Assembly: GCA_963705385.1 (NCBI GenBank)
Contig: OY970075.1
Location: 558,001 to 622,000, forward strand
Length of the DNA stretch: 64,000 nucleotides
Origin: MFD02979-c5 sp963705385
GTDB lineage: Bacteria; Bacteroidota; Bacteroidia; Cytophagales; Amoebophilaceae
Direction of reading: 5' to 3'
A model generated the notes under the pieces. That model did not search any database. It was not told the origin of the DNA and saw nothing but the letters and a program-made list of their open reading frames with translations. This document shows positions 26,899 through 36,038 of this stretch, in pieces; positions within the stretch are counted from its first letter, which is position 1, and each line of letters opens with the position of its first letter. A program made the translations under genes and the position numbers.

Positions 26899-28650
26899 CT
26901 ATTTTTTACCCAGGGCCTTGCCCTTGCGCTGTTGCAAATAGGTTGCTACTTGGGGCTGAGGCAAAGCATTGAAGGTATGTGCAGGAGTAAGTCCTCCTTT
27001 TCTGCCTACACACACGCCATAGTACATGTTTTCAATGCCTTCTTTGCTGTGAGCATCAGGGTTCACACTGATCCAAATATTTTTACTCAAGGCATAGTCT
27101 ACCCAACGCCAATCCAATTCCAAGCGCCAGGGGTTGGAGTTTATTTCAATAATGACCCCATGTTCAGCACAAGCATCAATGACAGCCTTGTAGTCTATAG
27201 GAAAGCCTTGGCGGCGCAGCAACAACCGACTGGTCAGGTGTGCTAAAATCGTGGTGTAGGGATTGCAGATAGCCTTGATAACGCGCTCAGTAGCTGTTTT
27301 CTCATTCATTTGCAGGCCTGTGTGCACTGAGGCAATGACAAAATCAAAAGATGCAAGGACCTCATCAGGGTAGTCCAAGCTACCGTCTGCAAGCACGTCT
27401 GACTCAATGCCTTTGAAGATATTAAAAGGAGCTAGCTCCTTGTTCAAGCGATCAATCTCTTGGTGTTGCTGCTGGATAGCCTCAAGCATAAGTCCTCCTG
27501 CATAGATGGCAGATCGGCTGTGGTCTGAGACACCTAAATATACATAACCCAGGGCTATACAATGCCGTGCCATCTCCTCCAAAGTATGTTTACCATCACT
27601 AGCTGTTGTATGGCTATGAAAAACCCCTTTTAAATCTTGCACCTCGAGCAAGGGGAGAGCATTTTTTTCGCGCGCCCATGCAAACTCTATCTTGCCTTCT
27701 CGTAGCTCAGGGGGCATATAAGGCAGGTGGATCTGTTCATAAAAAGCTTGTTCATTAGCCAATTCCCCAAACTCTTCTACAAGCTCGCCCAGCTGCTTGC
27801 CATCCTGCACAATAAGGGCTAAGTGCGCCTCAGCACCGGTCTGTATGATCAGCTGTTTGTAGAACGCTTCTGGCCTACAAAAAAGGATAATTAGCTTGAG
27901 CTGATTGTCAACAAATTGGCCTCGCCAGGAAAAAGGCCCAGAAATCTTGGGCTCTTTTTGAAGGTTTTCTCTTTGGTCTAGCCACTGTGTGACTGTCTGC
28001 ACTTGGTCTGTACCAATCAATAGGTCTACTTGGCCTACAACTTCCATTTTTCTACGAATCGCTCCAGTTAGAGAAACCAGCACTCCAGGAAAGTGTTGCT
28101 GCAGCAGTGCCTCCAGTTTAGTAGCATAGGGGAGGGCAGAGGCATAATGAAACATGTCTTTGTGTTTAGCCTTAAATGCTAGGCCAGCTTTGATAGTCTC
28201 TTCTGTTTTAAGGCCCAAGCCTGGTAGTGCAGCGACCTTGCCTTCTTCACACGCATGCAGGAGGGCTATGGGGGTTTCTATACCTAACCCTTGCCATATG
28301 ACCCTCAACTTTTTAGGACCTAGGCCTCGCACGTCCAGCAGCTCCCATACTCCTAGGGGCGTTTTGTCAATCAGCGCTCTCCAACGTTTCAGTGTGCCTG
28401 TTGTGTTGATTTCATGGATGAGCCTAGCCGTGCTTGGGTTCATACCCTCAAGGCTTTTTAGGATTTCAAAGTCTAACCCTGTTACTTCTTGTCTGATCTT
28501 TTCCAAGCAAAAAGCTGCATGGCTATAATGTTTTACCTGAAATGGATTGGCACCGTGTAGTTCTAGAAGCTTAGCTGTATCCTTGAATAGCGCTATTATG
28601 TTTTCGTTTGTCAAAGCACTCAGTTTTTTAATGGGTTGAAGCAAATCCAC
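26899..28650 (-). CDS. polX: PolX-type DNA polymerase/PHP-domain protein
   Basis: The 583-residue protein has the bacterial PolX layout. It starts with helix-hairpin-helix repeats (LLDVRGLGPKKLRVIW, ALPGLGLKTEETI). A nucleotidyltransferase domain follows, and the C-terminal PHP phosphoesterase domain carries HSHTTASDGKHTLEEM, YLGVSDHSRS, GIESDVL and NPDAHS as metal ligands. PolX works in base excision repair gap filling with 3'-5' exonuclease activity. The PHP site looks complete. The nucleotidyltransferase site is altered: the GS-motif region reads GAIRRKMEVVGQVDLLIG, where active PolX enzymes have an Asp at the position held here by Gln. Polymerase activity may therefore be lost while the nuclease remains. 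Confidence 0.9.
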   Translation of the reverse strand: MDLLQPIKKLSALTNENIIALFKDTAKLLELHGANPFQVKHYSHAAFCLEKIRQEVTGLDFEILKSLEGMNPSTARLIHEINTTGTLKRWRALIDKTPLGVWELLDVRGLGPKKLRVIWQGLGIETPIALLHACEEGKVAALPGLGLKTEETIKAGLAFKAKHKDMFHYASALPYATKLEALLQQHFPGVLVSLTGAIRRKMEVVGQVDLLIGTDQVQTVTQWLDQRENLQKEPKISGPFSWRGQFVDNQLKLIILFCRPEAFYKQLIIQTGAEAHLALIVQDGKQLGELVEEFGELANEQAFYEQIHLPYMPPELREGKIEFAWAREKNALPLLEVQDLKGVFHSHTTASDGKHTLEEMARHCIALGYVYLGVSDHSRSAIYAGGLMLEAIQQQHQEIDRLNKELAPFNIFKGIESDVLADGSLDYPDEVLASFDFVIASVHTGLQMNEKTATERVIKAICNPYTTILAHLTSRLLLRRQGFPIDYKAVIDACAEHGVIIEINSNPWRLELDWRWVDYALSKNIWISVNPDAHSKEGIENMYYGVCVGRKGGLTPAHTFNALPQPQVATYLQQRKGKALGKK

Positions 28651-28847
28651 TTACCCCCCTAGCTCAAATAAGTAGCTTTTTAAATCAAAGCCTTGTAATG
28701 CTAAAATAAGCTCGCTTTTCTCTGCCCCCTTGTCTTTGAAGCAACCCTATTGCCCTTTTCAAGTCTTCTAAACCATAGGCGTTGGGGTAGGCAAACGCGA
28801 AGGCCCTGTGCTAGCCAAGGGGCATCATTGGAGCTTCTAAGGAAGCT

Positions 28848-29510
28848 TTACCACACAATGGGCTCCAAGTTATTAGCCTGCAAATAGGCATTGGCTTTAC
28901 TGAAGTGCCGGTTACCAAAAAAGCCTCTTTCAGCAGAGTAAGGAGAAGGATGTGCTGATTTGAGGAGCAGATGCTTGGTGCCGTCAATGAGGCTTGCTTT
29001 TTTCTGTGCATAAGCTCCCCACAACATAAAGACTACATGCTCTTTTTTTTGTGACACTGTTGTGATAACAGCATCTGTAAAGGTCTCCCACCCTTTATTC
29101 TGGTGAGAACCTGGTTGCCTGGCACGCACTGTCAGAGTAGCGTTGAGCAGCAGTACGCCTTGTTGAGCCCATCGTTCTAGATCACCGTGTTGAGGGATAG
29201 GGGTGCCTAGGTCATGATAGATTTCCGTAAAAACATTGAACAAAGAAGGAGGGATAGGCACCTCTTCTCTAACTGAGAAGCACAATCCATTGGCTTGCAT
29301 GGGCCCGTGGTAGGGATCTTGTCCAAGGATGACCACCTTGGTGGCTTCAAAGCTGCAGAGTTCAAAAGCCTGAAATATTTCCTTGGCTGGGGGATAGACT
29401 TTGTGTTCCCGGTATTCTGCTTTGACAAAGTCTACGAGCGCTTCAAAATAGGATTGCTGAAACTCTTTTTCCAAATGCTTGGCCCAGGATTCAGCGATGT
29501 TGACTTGCAT
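28848..29510 (-). CDS. ung: Uracil-DNA glycosylase
   Basis: Family 1 UDG removes uracil from DNA. The 220-residue sequence has motif A GQDPYHG at residues 63-69 with catalytic D65, and motif B HPSPYSAERGFFG with the catalytic His. LLNATLTVRARQPGSHQNKGWE is the uracil-binding segment. The gene is complete. It is divergent from the rpsF operon with about 90 bp between. Confidence 0.97.
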   Translation of the reverse strand: MQVNIAESWAKHLEKEFQQSYFEALVDFVKAEYREHKVYPPAKEIFQAFELCSFEATKVVILGQDPYHGPMQANGLCFSVREEVPIPPSLFNVFTEIYHDLGTPIPQHGDLERWAQQGVLLLNATLTVRARQPGSHQNKGWETFTDAVITTVSQKKEHVVFMLWGAYAQKKASLIDGTKHLLLKSAHPSPYSAERGFFGNRHFSKANAYLQANNLEPIVW

Positions 29511-29542
29511 AAGTAGCAGCTTTTAGGTAGAGGAATAAACGC

Positions 29543-29573
29543 TTTGACTTCAATATGAACTTTACTAGCTTTG
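29543..29573 (+). promoter_or_regulatory. Promoter of rpsF-rpsR-rplI
   Basis: TTTG at 29543-29546 is followed after exactly 19 nt by TAGCTTTG at 29566-29573, a perfect match to the Bacteroidota vegetative consensus. Transcription would start near 29580, downstream of the first in-frame ATG (29571). This places the true start of rpsF at 29601. Confidence 0.72.
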
Positions 29574-29600
29574 CAAAGCTATCTTTTCAAATGCTACTAC

Positions 29601-29972
29601 ATGGAATTGAAAAATTACGAAACTTTATTCATTTTGACTCCTGTCTTATCTGAACAGCAGGTACAAGAGACTATTGCTAAGCTTAGAAATTTTCTCAAGG
29701 AGAAAAAAGTCGAGATAGTTCACGAAGAGACTATAGGCCTTAAAAATTTGGCCTATCCTATTCAGCACAAATCTACGGGTTTTTATTATCTCATTGAGTT
29801 TAGAGCTACCCCAGAGGTGCCTAACGCACTAGAAATAGAGTATAGAAGGGAAGAAAAGGTTATCCGCTTCTTAACCACTGATTTAGACAAGCATGGGGTT
29901 GAGTACAATGAAAAAAGAAGAAGCGGTGCTTTTACTAAAAAAACTGAACCTAAGAAAGAACAAGTAGCATGA
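29601..29972 (+). CDS. rpsF: Ribosomal protein S6
   Basis: S6 is a 30S subunit protein that binds with S18 in the platform. The 123 residues start with MELKNYETLFILTPVLSEQQV, the usual N-terminus. An earlier in-frame ATG at 29571 lies within the predicted promoter -7 region and is not used. The basic C-terminal tail (KKRRSGAFTKKTEPKK-like) extends beyond the core fold. It overlaps rpsR by 4 bases (ATGA), so the two are translationally coupled. Confidence 0.96.
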   Translation: MELKNYETLFILTPVLSEQQVQETIAKLRNFLKEKKVEIVHEETIGLKNLAYPIQHKSTGFYYLIEFRATPEVPNALEIEYRREEKVIRFLTTDLDKHGVEYNEKRRSGAFTKKTEPKKEQVA

Positions 29973-30220
29973 CTTTAGTAAACGAATCTGTACAGAGGCG
30001 AAATACAGGTAAAAAATATTGTCGCTTTAAGAAGCATGGCATCAAACACGTAGACTATAGATACGTAGACTTTTTGATGCGATTTTTGAACGAGCAAGGA
30101 AAAATTTTACCTCGACGTATTACTGGCAACAGCCTTAAATACCAGAAAAAGGTAGCACAAGCCGTTAAGCGCGCTAGACATGTGGCACTTTTGCCATATG
30201 TAGCAGACAATTTGAAATAA
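29969..30220 (+). CDS. rpsR: Ribosomal protein S18
   Basis: This 83-residue protein of the 30S subunit partners S6. It has the conserved KKYCRFKKHGIKHVDYRYVD segment and the RRITGNSLKYQKKVAQAVKRARHVALLPY block. It overlaps rpsF by 4 bases and precedes rplI after 166 bp, the standard rpsF-rpsR-rplI order. Confidence 0.97.
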   Translation: MTLVNESVQRRNTGKKYCRFKKHGIKHVDYRYVDFLMRFLNEQGKILPRRITGNSLKYQKKVAQAVKRARHVALLPYVADNLK

Positions 30221-30386
30221 CCATTATCAACGGCTCTCTGAGTAAATGAGCGTCTGGTGTCTTTCTCAAAATTTTTAGAGTACTTTCCTCTTGTATTATA
30301 CAATTCTCTGAGCGCGTTTAGAGAGTAGCTGCGTGACAAAGTCGCTGATGAGTTGTCAGTGAGAAAAAAGTTTAACCTCCCCAAAA

Positions 30387-30833
30387 ATGGAAGTAATACT
30401 GAAGCAAGACTTAAAAGGCTTAGGCCACAAGAACGATATCATAAACGTAAAGCCAGGATATGGGAACCATTATCTGATCTCTAAAGGCTTTGCTATTGTT
30501 GCTAATGAACCTAACAAAAAGGTAGCCCTAGAAAATGCCCGCCAGGCTGCACACAAAATAGCCCGACTCAAGCAGGCAGCAGAGGCCCTAGTAACACAGA
30601 TTAGTCAACTTACTATTGAGGTTAAAGCCAAAGCAGGAGAAAAAAGAAAAATTTTTGGTTCAATTACTACCGCGCACCTGGCCGATGCGCTCAAAAGCCA
30701 GGGCTTTGTAGTAGACCGCAAAGACATCCGTTTTGACAAGCCGATTAAGGAACTAGGTAGCCATCAAGCAACAATCACACTTTACAAAGACGTAATACAT
30801 ACTCTGCAGTTCAAAGTAGTAGCTGCATCATAA
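30387..30833 (+). CDS. rplI: Ribosomal protein L9
   Basis: L9 of the 50S subunit. The 148 residues include the N-terminal domain (MEVILKQDLKGLGHKNDIINVKPGYGNHYLI), the long connecting helix, and the C-terminal domain with GEKRKIFGSITTAHLADALK. The fold looks complete. The gene is third in the S6-S18-L9 operon. Confidence 0.97.
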   Translation: MEVILKQDLKGLGHKNDIINVKPGYGNHYLISKGFAIVANEPNKKVALENARQAAHKIARLKQAAEALVTQISQLTIEVKAKAGEKRKIFGSITTAHLADALKSQGFVVDRKDIRFDKPIKELGSHQATITLYKDVIHTLQFKVVAAS

Positions 30834-31101
30834 TTAACCCGCCAAGCTCGCGCAAATCTTCTCATGCATATACCTTTTTACCTTGGATGAAGTATTGGCC
30901 AGGTTGAGGTATGGAAAGAGGAGTTAACTAAAGGCTAGCACCAACCTCACAGTATTTTCAAGAAAGCCTATAAGTCAGGGTTGAACATATGCCTTTAGTT
31001 GGCCCTAGGAAGTATACATTTGGGAAATCGCAGGCAAATGGAGTCACAAACTTGGCTCAAAGACAGTACAACCACCTCATACACGCATCACTTATCCTTC
31101 A

Positions 31102-32385
31102 CTATTGTAGGCTACTAGCCCGAGCAACAAGTTCTGTGTCTAGGCTTTTGCTTGTGCTTGCACCAAGCGCCTTAATTTTCTCCGCCCTTTTTACTAAGTT
31201 TCCTTTGCCTTCGTATAGTTTTTTCATAGCCTCTACATAAACTTTCTGTGTGCTATCTATCTGCCGCCCTATGTTTTTGAGATCCTCCACAAAGGCTACG
31301 AACTTATCATACAACGCCCCGCTTTGCTGAGCTATCTCTAGTGCATATTGGTTTTGATATTCATTTTTCCAGATGTTGGCAATCGTGCGCAGTGTTGCAA
31401 TTAGGGTAGAAGGGGAGACGATTACGATGTTTTTTTCATAAGCTTCATTAAAGAGGGTGGAGTCGTGCTGCACAGCCAGACTAAAGGCAGGTTCTATAGA
31501 AATAAACATCAACACAAAGTCTAGTCCTTTGAGGCCATACTGCTGTTGATAATTTTTTCTACTCAGCTCTTTGATATGCCTGTGAATGGATTGTATGTGC
31601 TTTTTGAGCTCTAATTCTCGGTCTATGTCATGCTCAGCATTGAAGGAGCGTTCATAATTGACCAAGGAAACTTTGGCATCAATGATCAGTTGCTTTTCGT
31701 CAGGCAGCTTGATAATAACGTCTGGTTGGTAGCGCTTGCCTTCTTCATTTACAAAAGAGGCTTGTATGATATACTCTCTGTCTTTAACAAGCCCAGATTT
31801 TTCTAAAATACTTTCTAGGACAAACTCACCCCAGTTGCCTTGTGCTTTGCTATCGCCTTTGATGGCCCTGGCCAGGTTTGCTGCTTCTTTGGTGATCTGG
31901 GTATTCAGCTCATTGAGCCTTTTAATTTCTGTTCTTAGGGCTACGTTGCGCTCCAGACTCTCTTTATTGGTTTGGTCTACTTTTTGTTCAAAGTGTTGTA
32001 TGCGTTCTCCTAAGGGTTTTAAAATGCTTTCTAGGTTGACCTTGTTCTGATCGGTGAACTTTTTACTCTTTTCTTCTAGCAGGTCATTAGCCAAGTTTTT
32101 AAACTGAATAGCTAGCTTTTCCTGCATGGTCTCTACTGCCTCCTTTTGTTCATTCAATTTTTCCACTAAGTGCTTATTGGCGGTTTCTAAGCGGGCAGAG
32201 TCTTTAGCGAGATAGAGATTTTGGGCACGTGTCTCAAGCAATTCCTCTTTTTCCTCAGTAAGCTGTTGCATAGTTCCGTCCAGCTTAGCCTGTAAGGTTT
32301 GGCAGTAGGCGTTGCGCTTAGCTTGGACGAAGTACCAGCCAATCAGTATGCCTATGATGACTCCGCTAGTTAGGTAGATGAACAA
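31102..32385 (-). CDS. rmuC: DNA recombination protein RmuC
   Basis: RmuC proteins limit recombination at inverted repeats and are thought to be nucleases. The 427-residue protein has an N-terminal membrane anchor (residues 2-19), a long coiled coil (about residues 25-190), and the RmuC core with KGDSKAQGNWGEFVLESILE, YQPDVIIKLPDEKQLIIDAKVSL and GLDFVLMFI. The DxK-type motif within IDAKVSL is kept. Length is typical. Confidence 0.93.
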   Translation of the reverse strand: MFIYLTSGVIIGILIGWYFVQAKRNAYCQTLQAKLDGTMQQLTEEKEELLETRAQNLYLAKDSARLETANKHLVEKLNEQKEAVETMQEKLAIQFKNLANDLLEEKSKKFTDQNKVNLESILKPLGERIQHFEQKVDQTNKESLERNVALRTEIKRLNELNTQITKEAANLARAIKGDSKAQGNWGEFVLESILEKSGLVKDREYIIQASFVNEEGKRYQPDVIIKLPDEKQLIIDAKVSLVNYERSFNAEHDIDRELELKKHIQSIHRHIKELSRKNYQQQYGLKGLDFVLMFISIEPAFSLAVQHDSTLFNEAYEKNIVIVSPSTLIATLRTIANIWKNEYQNQYALEIAQQSGALYDKFVAFVEDLKNIGRQIDSTQKVYVEAMKKLYEGKGNLVKRAEKIKALGASTSKSLDTELVARASSLQ

Positions 32386-32725
32386 GGGTGGTCAAGGTTT
32401 TTGTTTTTAAAGGCTACTAAGCTGAAAGGCAAAGATCTTTGTCACCGAAATTAGTTATAAAATAATGGATTATGCTTGGTCAGCTATTTGATGACAAAAT
32501 ATTCTTTGGAGCGTGCGCACTTTAGCTGGTTCTTTCGTGTTAGGGGGGTATCTTCAACGAATAAACTTATAAAGTAGACCATTGTGTTAACCCTAATTTT
32601 AGGCTACAGGAGAGTTGCATGGCGTTCTGTAAAACATCTCAGGGGAACCTGTTACACGCCCCTACTATCAGCCAAAAGCTTTTCCTCTACATAAAATGAG
32701 CAACCCCATAAATAAATAAGCCCAA
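32386..32725. other. Gap between the M16-like gene and rmuC
   Basis: No gene, tRNA or clear promoter was seen in this 340-bp stretch. Both flanking genes run leftwards, so it should contain the promoter of rmuC's downstream neighbour's terminator region, but no hairpin with a T run is evident. Confidence 0.35.
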
Positions 32726-33988
32726 TCACCCTACAATAACCCGGCTAAGGCTATCTGTAGGCAAATACTGATTGGCTAATGCCATGATGTGTGCGCTATT
32801 GATATGGCTAATTGTATCATAGAAGTGCTCATAATACTGCTGATCTAGTCCATACAAGTGTGCTGCTTTAAATTTCTCCATGACAGAAAAAGGATCGTTG
32901 ACTTCTGACAGAAAATCCCCTAGCATATAGTTACGGAGCTTCTGTAGCTCCTCCTGAGGCACTGGCGTAGTTTGTAGTGCCTTGATTTCCTGTTCAATTT
33001 CTTGGCAGACAGCTTGGGTAAACTCCTGCATCACCTCAGTGGCAATTACCAAGTAGCTAGTATATTTCAATGCTATAATCCTGGAATAAATGCCATAGGT
33101 ATAGCCCTTTTGTTCGCGGATGTTGTGCATAAGTCGAGAGCCAAAGTAGCCGCCTAGCAACGTATTTAAAAACAGCATGGGCAAGTAGTCAGGATGGTTT
33201 TTGGTAAAGAGTACCTTACCCATGTTGATGGCAGCTTGTAAGCGTCCTTTTTGCAACAAATGTACTTGAGCAGGTGGTTGAACAGCTGAAGAAGGACTTT
33301 GGGAGTATGAGGCATGCATGGGGAGTGCTTGCAGATGTCGCTGTACCATCACTATATCTTGTTCATCTATCCTTCCACTCATAAAGATACAGCATCCAGC
33401 TAAGAGCTGGCAGTCATAGTATTGTTTTAAATGCGTTGGGGTAATGGCAGCTATGGCTGCTGCTGTAAGGCTTTTGCCATAGGAGTGAGCAGCTGAAAAC
33501 AGTACTTCCTTGAACTTTTTGTGCGCTACATGGCTGCTTTTTTCATCATCTACTTTAAGTGCCTGTATGGTCAAGTGCTTTAAGTGGTCTAAGCGCTGTT
33601 CTGCAAAAGCAGGATCCAAGAGTAGCTCTGCCAACAAGATGAGCATAGGCTCAAGGTATTTGGACAGGGTGATTAAAGTGATGCTGCACCTATCAGGCTG
33701 TACTTTAGCTTCAAGGCTAGCGCCATACTGGTCAATGTAACGTGCTATGTCTTGTGCACTCTTATGTTGGGTACCTTCTAAAAGCATCTTGGCTGTAAAG
33801 TAAGCTACCCCATTGCTTGGTTCGTGCCATGTGCCATTCTCGAATACAAGTTCTAACTTAATAATAGGTTGCTGGCCTGCATTGAGTACAAACAAGGGGA
33901 TACCTGCTTTGAGTAGCAGTGTTTGGGGCCAAGGGAGCTTGAGGTGGTCGATGGTTTGAAAAAGAGGGGGAGTAGTTCTGTCCAGCAT
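32726..33988 (-). CDS. M16-family (insulinase-like) protein lacking the zinc motif
   Basis: The 420-residue protein has the M16 peptidase fold: an N-terminal half with VFENGTWHEPSNGVAYFTAKMLLEGT and a C-terminal half with GSRLMHNIREQKGYTYGIYS, the R/Y motif that helps bind substrate. The zinc-binding HxxEH of active M16 enzymes, expected in the GVAYFTAKMLLEGT segment, is absent: the positions hold Y, A and K. It therefore corresponds to the non-catalytic partner of a heterodimeric M16 protease. An active partner is not in the window. No signal peptide is visible with the chosen start, unlike many periplasmic members. Confidence 0.85.
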   Translation of the reverse strand: MLDRTTPPLFQTIDHLKLPWPQTLLLKAGIPLFVLNAGQQPIIKLELVFENGTWHEPSNGVAYFTAKMLLEGTQHKSAQDIARYIDQYGASLEAKVQPDRCSITLITLSKYLEPMLILLAELLLDPAFAEQRLDHLKHLTIQALKVDDEKSSHVAHKKFKEVLFSAAHSYGKSLTAAAIAAITPTHLKQYYDCQLLAGCCIFMSGRIDEQDIVMVQRHLQALPMHASYSQSPSSAVQPPAQVHLLQKGRLQAAINMGKVLFTKNHPDYLPMLFLNTLLGGYFGSRLMHNIREQKGYTYGIYSRIIALKYTSYLVIATEVMQEFTQAVCQEIEQEIKALQTTPVPQEELQKLRNYMLGDFLSEVNDPFSVMEKFKAAHLYGLDQQYYEHFYDTISHINSAHIMALANQYLPTDSLSRVIVG

Positions 33989-34169
33989 ACTGTCTGTTAT
34001 TGAATTGATTGACTATAGGTTGATTAAGTCTGTTTTCCTCGCCCTCAACATCTTTTTGCTTTTGGGGCTATCAAGCCATGGTTGAGAGGAGCTGAGGATG
34101 CTTGCAAACTTACTTTCACTTGCTCGTCATGGTTGCCAAACCTGGATGAACTATAAGTTGGAACATTAT

Positions 34170-34862
34170 TCAAGGGTCACTTATCTCTTTATTAGAGTTA
34201 GCCATGAGGAGGTACAAGACAATGCTCAGCCCTAGCCCTTCTATACGAAGCAGGAGTATGAGCGAAGCAGCAACAAGCAAGAAGCCATATTTAAAACGGT
34301 TTGGATGCCAAGCATAGGTCTTGAATTTAAAGGCCATGAGCTTTATGGGAGCGATAAGGAGCCAAGAGGTAAGCAACACTATAGTTACCAAGACATAGGG
34401 CTGCGTGAGCAAGGTGGTCAACCACGCATATTTATTAGCTGCGATGATCAAAGGAAAAGTGCTGATGAGCACTCCATTGGCAGGAGTAGGCAGGCCTATA
34501 AAAACATCCTTTTGCTGCGTATCAATATTAAACCGAGCGAGCCGGAGTGCGGAAAAGCTAGGAAGCAGCAAAGCTGTGAAGGGGAGATAAAGGGAGTTGG
34601 TTTGTCGGCCTATTAATCCATACATAATGCTTGCAGGTAGCAAACCAAAAGTAATCAGGTCGGCCAAAGAGTCCAGCTGCTGGCCAAGTGGAGAATAAGC
34701 CTTCAACAGTCGCGCCAAGAAACCATCTAAAAAGTCAAACAATCCTCCTAACCAGACGCATATGGCTGCTTGTATCAGCTTTCCTTGCAGCGCTAGTATA
34801 ACCCCCAGACTACCGCAAGTAAGATGCAGCAAGGTTAAAAAATTAGGTAGGTATTTTTTCAT
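34170..34862 (-). CDS. pssA: CDP-diacylglycerol-serine O-phosphatidyltransferase
   Basis: The enzyme makes phosphatidylserine from CDP-diacylglycerol and serine in the inner membrane. The 230-residue multi-span protein has a perfect CDP-alcohol phosphatidyltransferase motif: D46 G47 x2 A50 R51 x8 G60 x3 D64 x3 D68. The ARFNIDTQQKD segment after the motif is typical of PssA. It has its own promoter. Confidence 0.94.
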   Translation of the reverse strand: MKKYLPNFLTLLHLTCGSLGVILALQGKLIQAAICVWLGGLFDFLDGFLARLLKAYSPLGQQLDSLADLITFGLLPASIMYGLIGRQTNSLYLPFTALLLPSFSALRLARFNIDTQQKDVFIGLPTPANGVLISTFPLIIAANKYAWLTTLLTQPYVLVTIVLLTSWLLIAPIKLMAFKFKTYAWHPNRFKYGFLLVAASLILLLRIEGLGLSIVLYLLMANSNKEISDP

Positions 34863-34889
34863 GCAGCTAACACTTTCAATAATAGCCTG

Positions 34890-34919
34890 TAAAGGTAACC
34901 ATAAAAGGTTTACGGCAAA
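34890..34919 (-). promoter_or_regulatory. Promoter of pssA
   Basis: On the minus strand TTTG (34919-34916) is followed after 18 nt by TACCTTTA (34897-34890), one base off the TAnnTTTG consensus. The leader to the pssA ATG is about 20 nt. Confidence 0.5.
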
Positions 34920-35358
34920 TGTACCTTTGAGTATGACTAGAAGGAGATTGGTGATCCTTGGTTAGGGCATAACCTTTGCGCCTGTACCAATGCTACATTA
35001 CAATCGTCCTTCAAGGCTGTCATTACTTCGAATAGTACTATAAAAGGCTATCAACTTAAATGATAGCTTAAATTTTATAAAGTCCTGATAAAGAGTAGGT
35101 TACAAACTTGCACCAAATAATATTTGGTACGTATAAATACAATTAATAGCATCAGCATTTTTTCAAGTAAGGTACGTTCTGGGTCGGCGTTTCATACCCC
35201 ATATACAAAGCCACTGTCTAGAGCTTAGGCATGAAACAGAATAGGCCTGAGCGGACAAAGTGACTTGGGAGACATAGTAAAGTTTAGTCTAGTAAAAATT
35301 ATTTTTTAAGTTTTTCTAAAATTTTATAACTTGATGTCCATTAGAATAAGTAATGCTT
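34920..35358. other. Upstream region of the metal-uptake operon
   Basis: No gene was seen. A TACCTTTG at 34922-34929 on the plus strand lacks a partner element at the usual spacing. The last 100 bp are AT-rich (around 35280-35340), as expected for the operon promoter and a DtxR-type operator, but no clear palindrome was identified. Confidence 0.35.
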
Positions 35359-36018
35359 ATGCGTATCAGCTATACAGAGGAAAACTACCTCAAGGCGATT
35401 TACCAGCGTTCTGAAGGCGGGAAAAAGGCTGTAGCTACCAACGCATTGGCAGAAGCACTGAATACCAGTCCAGCATCAGTGACAGATATGATTCAAAAGC
35501 TGCACGAAAAGGACCTGGTGGCTTACCAGAAATACCAAGGAGTCAACCTCTCAACAGCAGGTAAGGCCCATGCACTGCAAGTCATTCGCAAGCACTTGCT
35601 CTGGGAAGTCTTCCTGGTAGAAAAGCTTAAGCTAGGCTGGGAAGAAGTACATGAAATAGCAGAGCAGCTCGAACATGTACAGTCCCCATTACTCGTCCAG
35701 CGCTTAGATGATTTTCTAGGACATCCCACCTATAGCCCACACGGCCAACCCATTCCTAATCCCCAAGGTGAGGTGGCTCGCAAAATCAGTACAGCGTTAT
35801 CAGAAGTAGCAGTGGGCAGCAGCGGTGTAATTATTGCCTTGCAGGATGGAACACCACAGTTTTTGCAATACCTCAGCAAGCGCAGTATCTACCTAGGTGC
35901 CAAAGTCAGTATCATTGAAAAAATTTCCTTTGATCAGTCTATGGACATTAGCATTGACAACCTTCCCAAGGTTAACATATCGCAAAAAGTCAGCAACAAC
36001 ATTTTAGTCACGCTCTAA
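35359..36018 (+). CDS. DtxR/MntR-family metal-dependent repressor
   Basis: This is a 219-residue regulator. The N-terminal winged helix (YTEENYLKAIYQRSEG, NALAEALNTSPASVTDMIQKL) is followed by the metal-binding dimerisation domain (HLLWEVFLVEKLKLGWEEVHEIAEQLEHVQS) with its His and Glu ligands. The C-terminal part is FeoA-like. The first gene of the transporter operon starts 20 bp downstream, so it very likely controls manganese, iron or zinc uptake by that operon. Translation probably starts at Met3 of the longer frame. Which metal it senses cannot be told from sequence. Confidence 0.92.
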   Translation: MRISYTEENYLKAIYQRSEGGKKAVATNALAEALNTSPASVTDMIQKLHEKDLVAYQKYQGVNLSTAGKAHALQVIRKHLLWEVFLVEKLKLGWEEVHEIAEQLEHVQSPLLVQRLDDFLGHPTYSPHGQPIPNPQGEVARKISTALSEVAVGSSGVIIALQDGTPQFLQYLSKRSIYLGAKVSIIEKISFDQSMDISIDNLPKVNISQKVSNNILVTL

Positions 36019-36038
36019 TTGCTTTTACTCAGAAAAAG

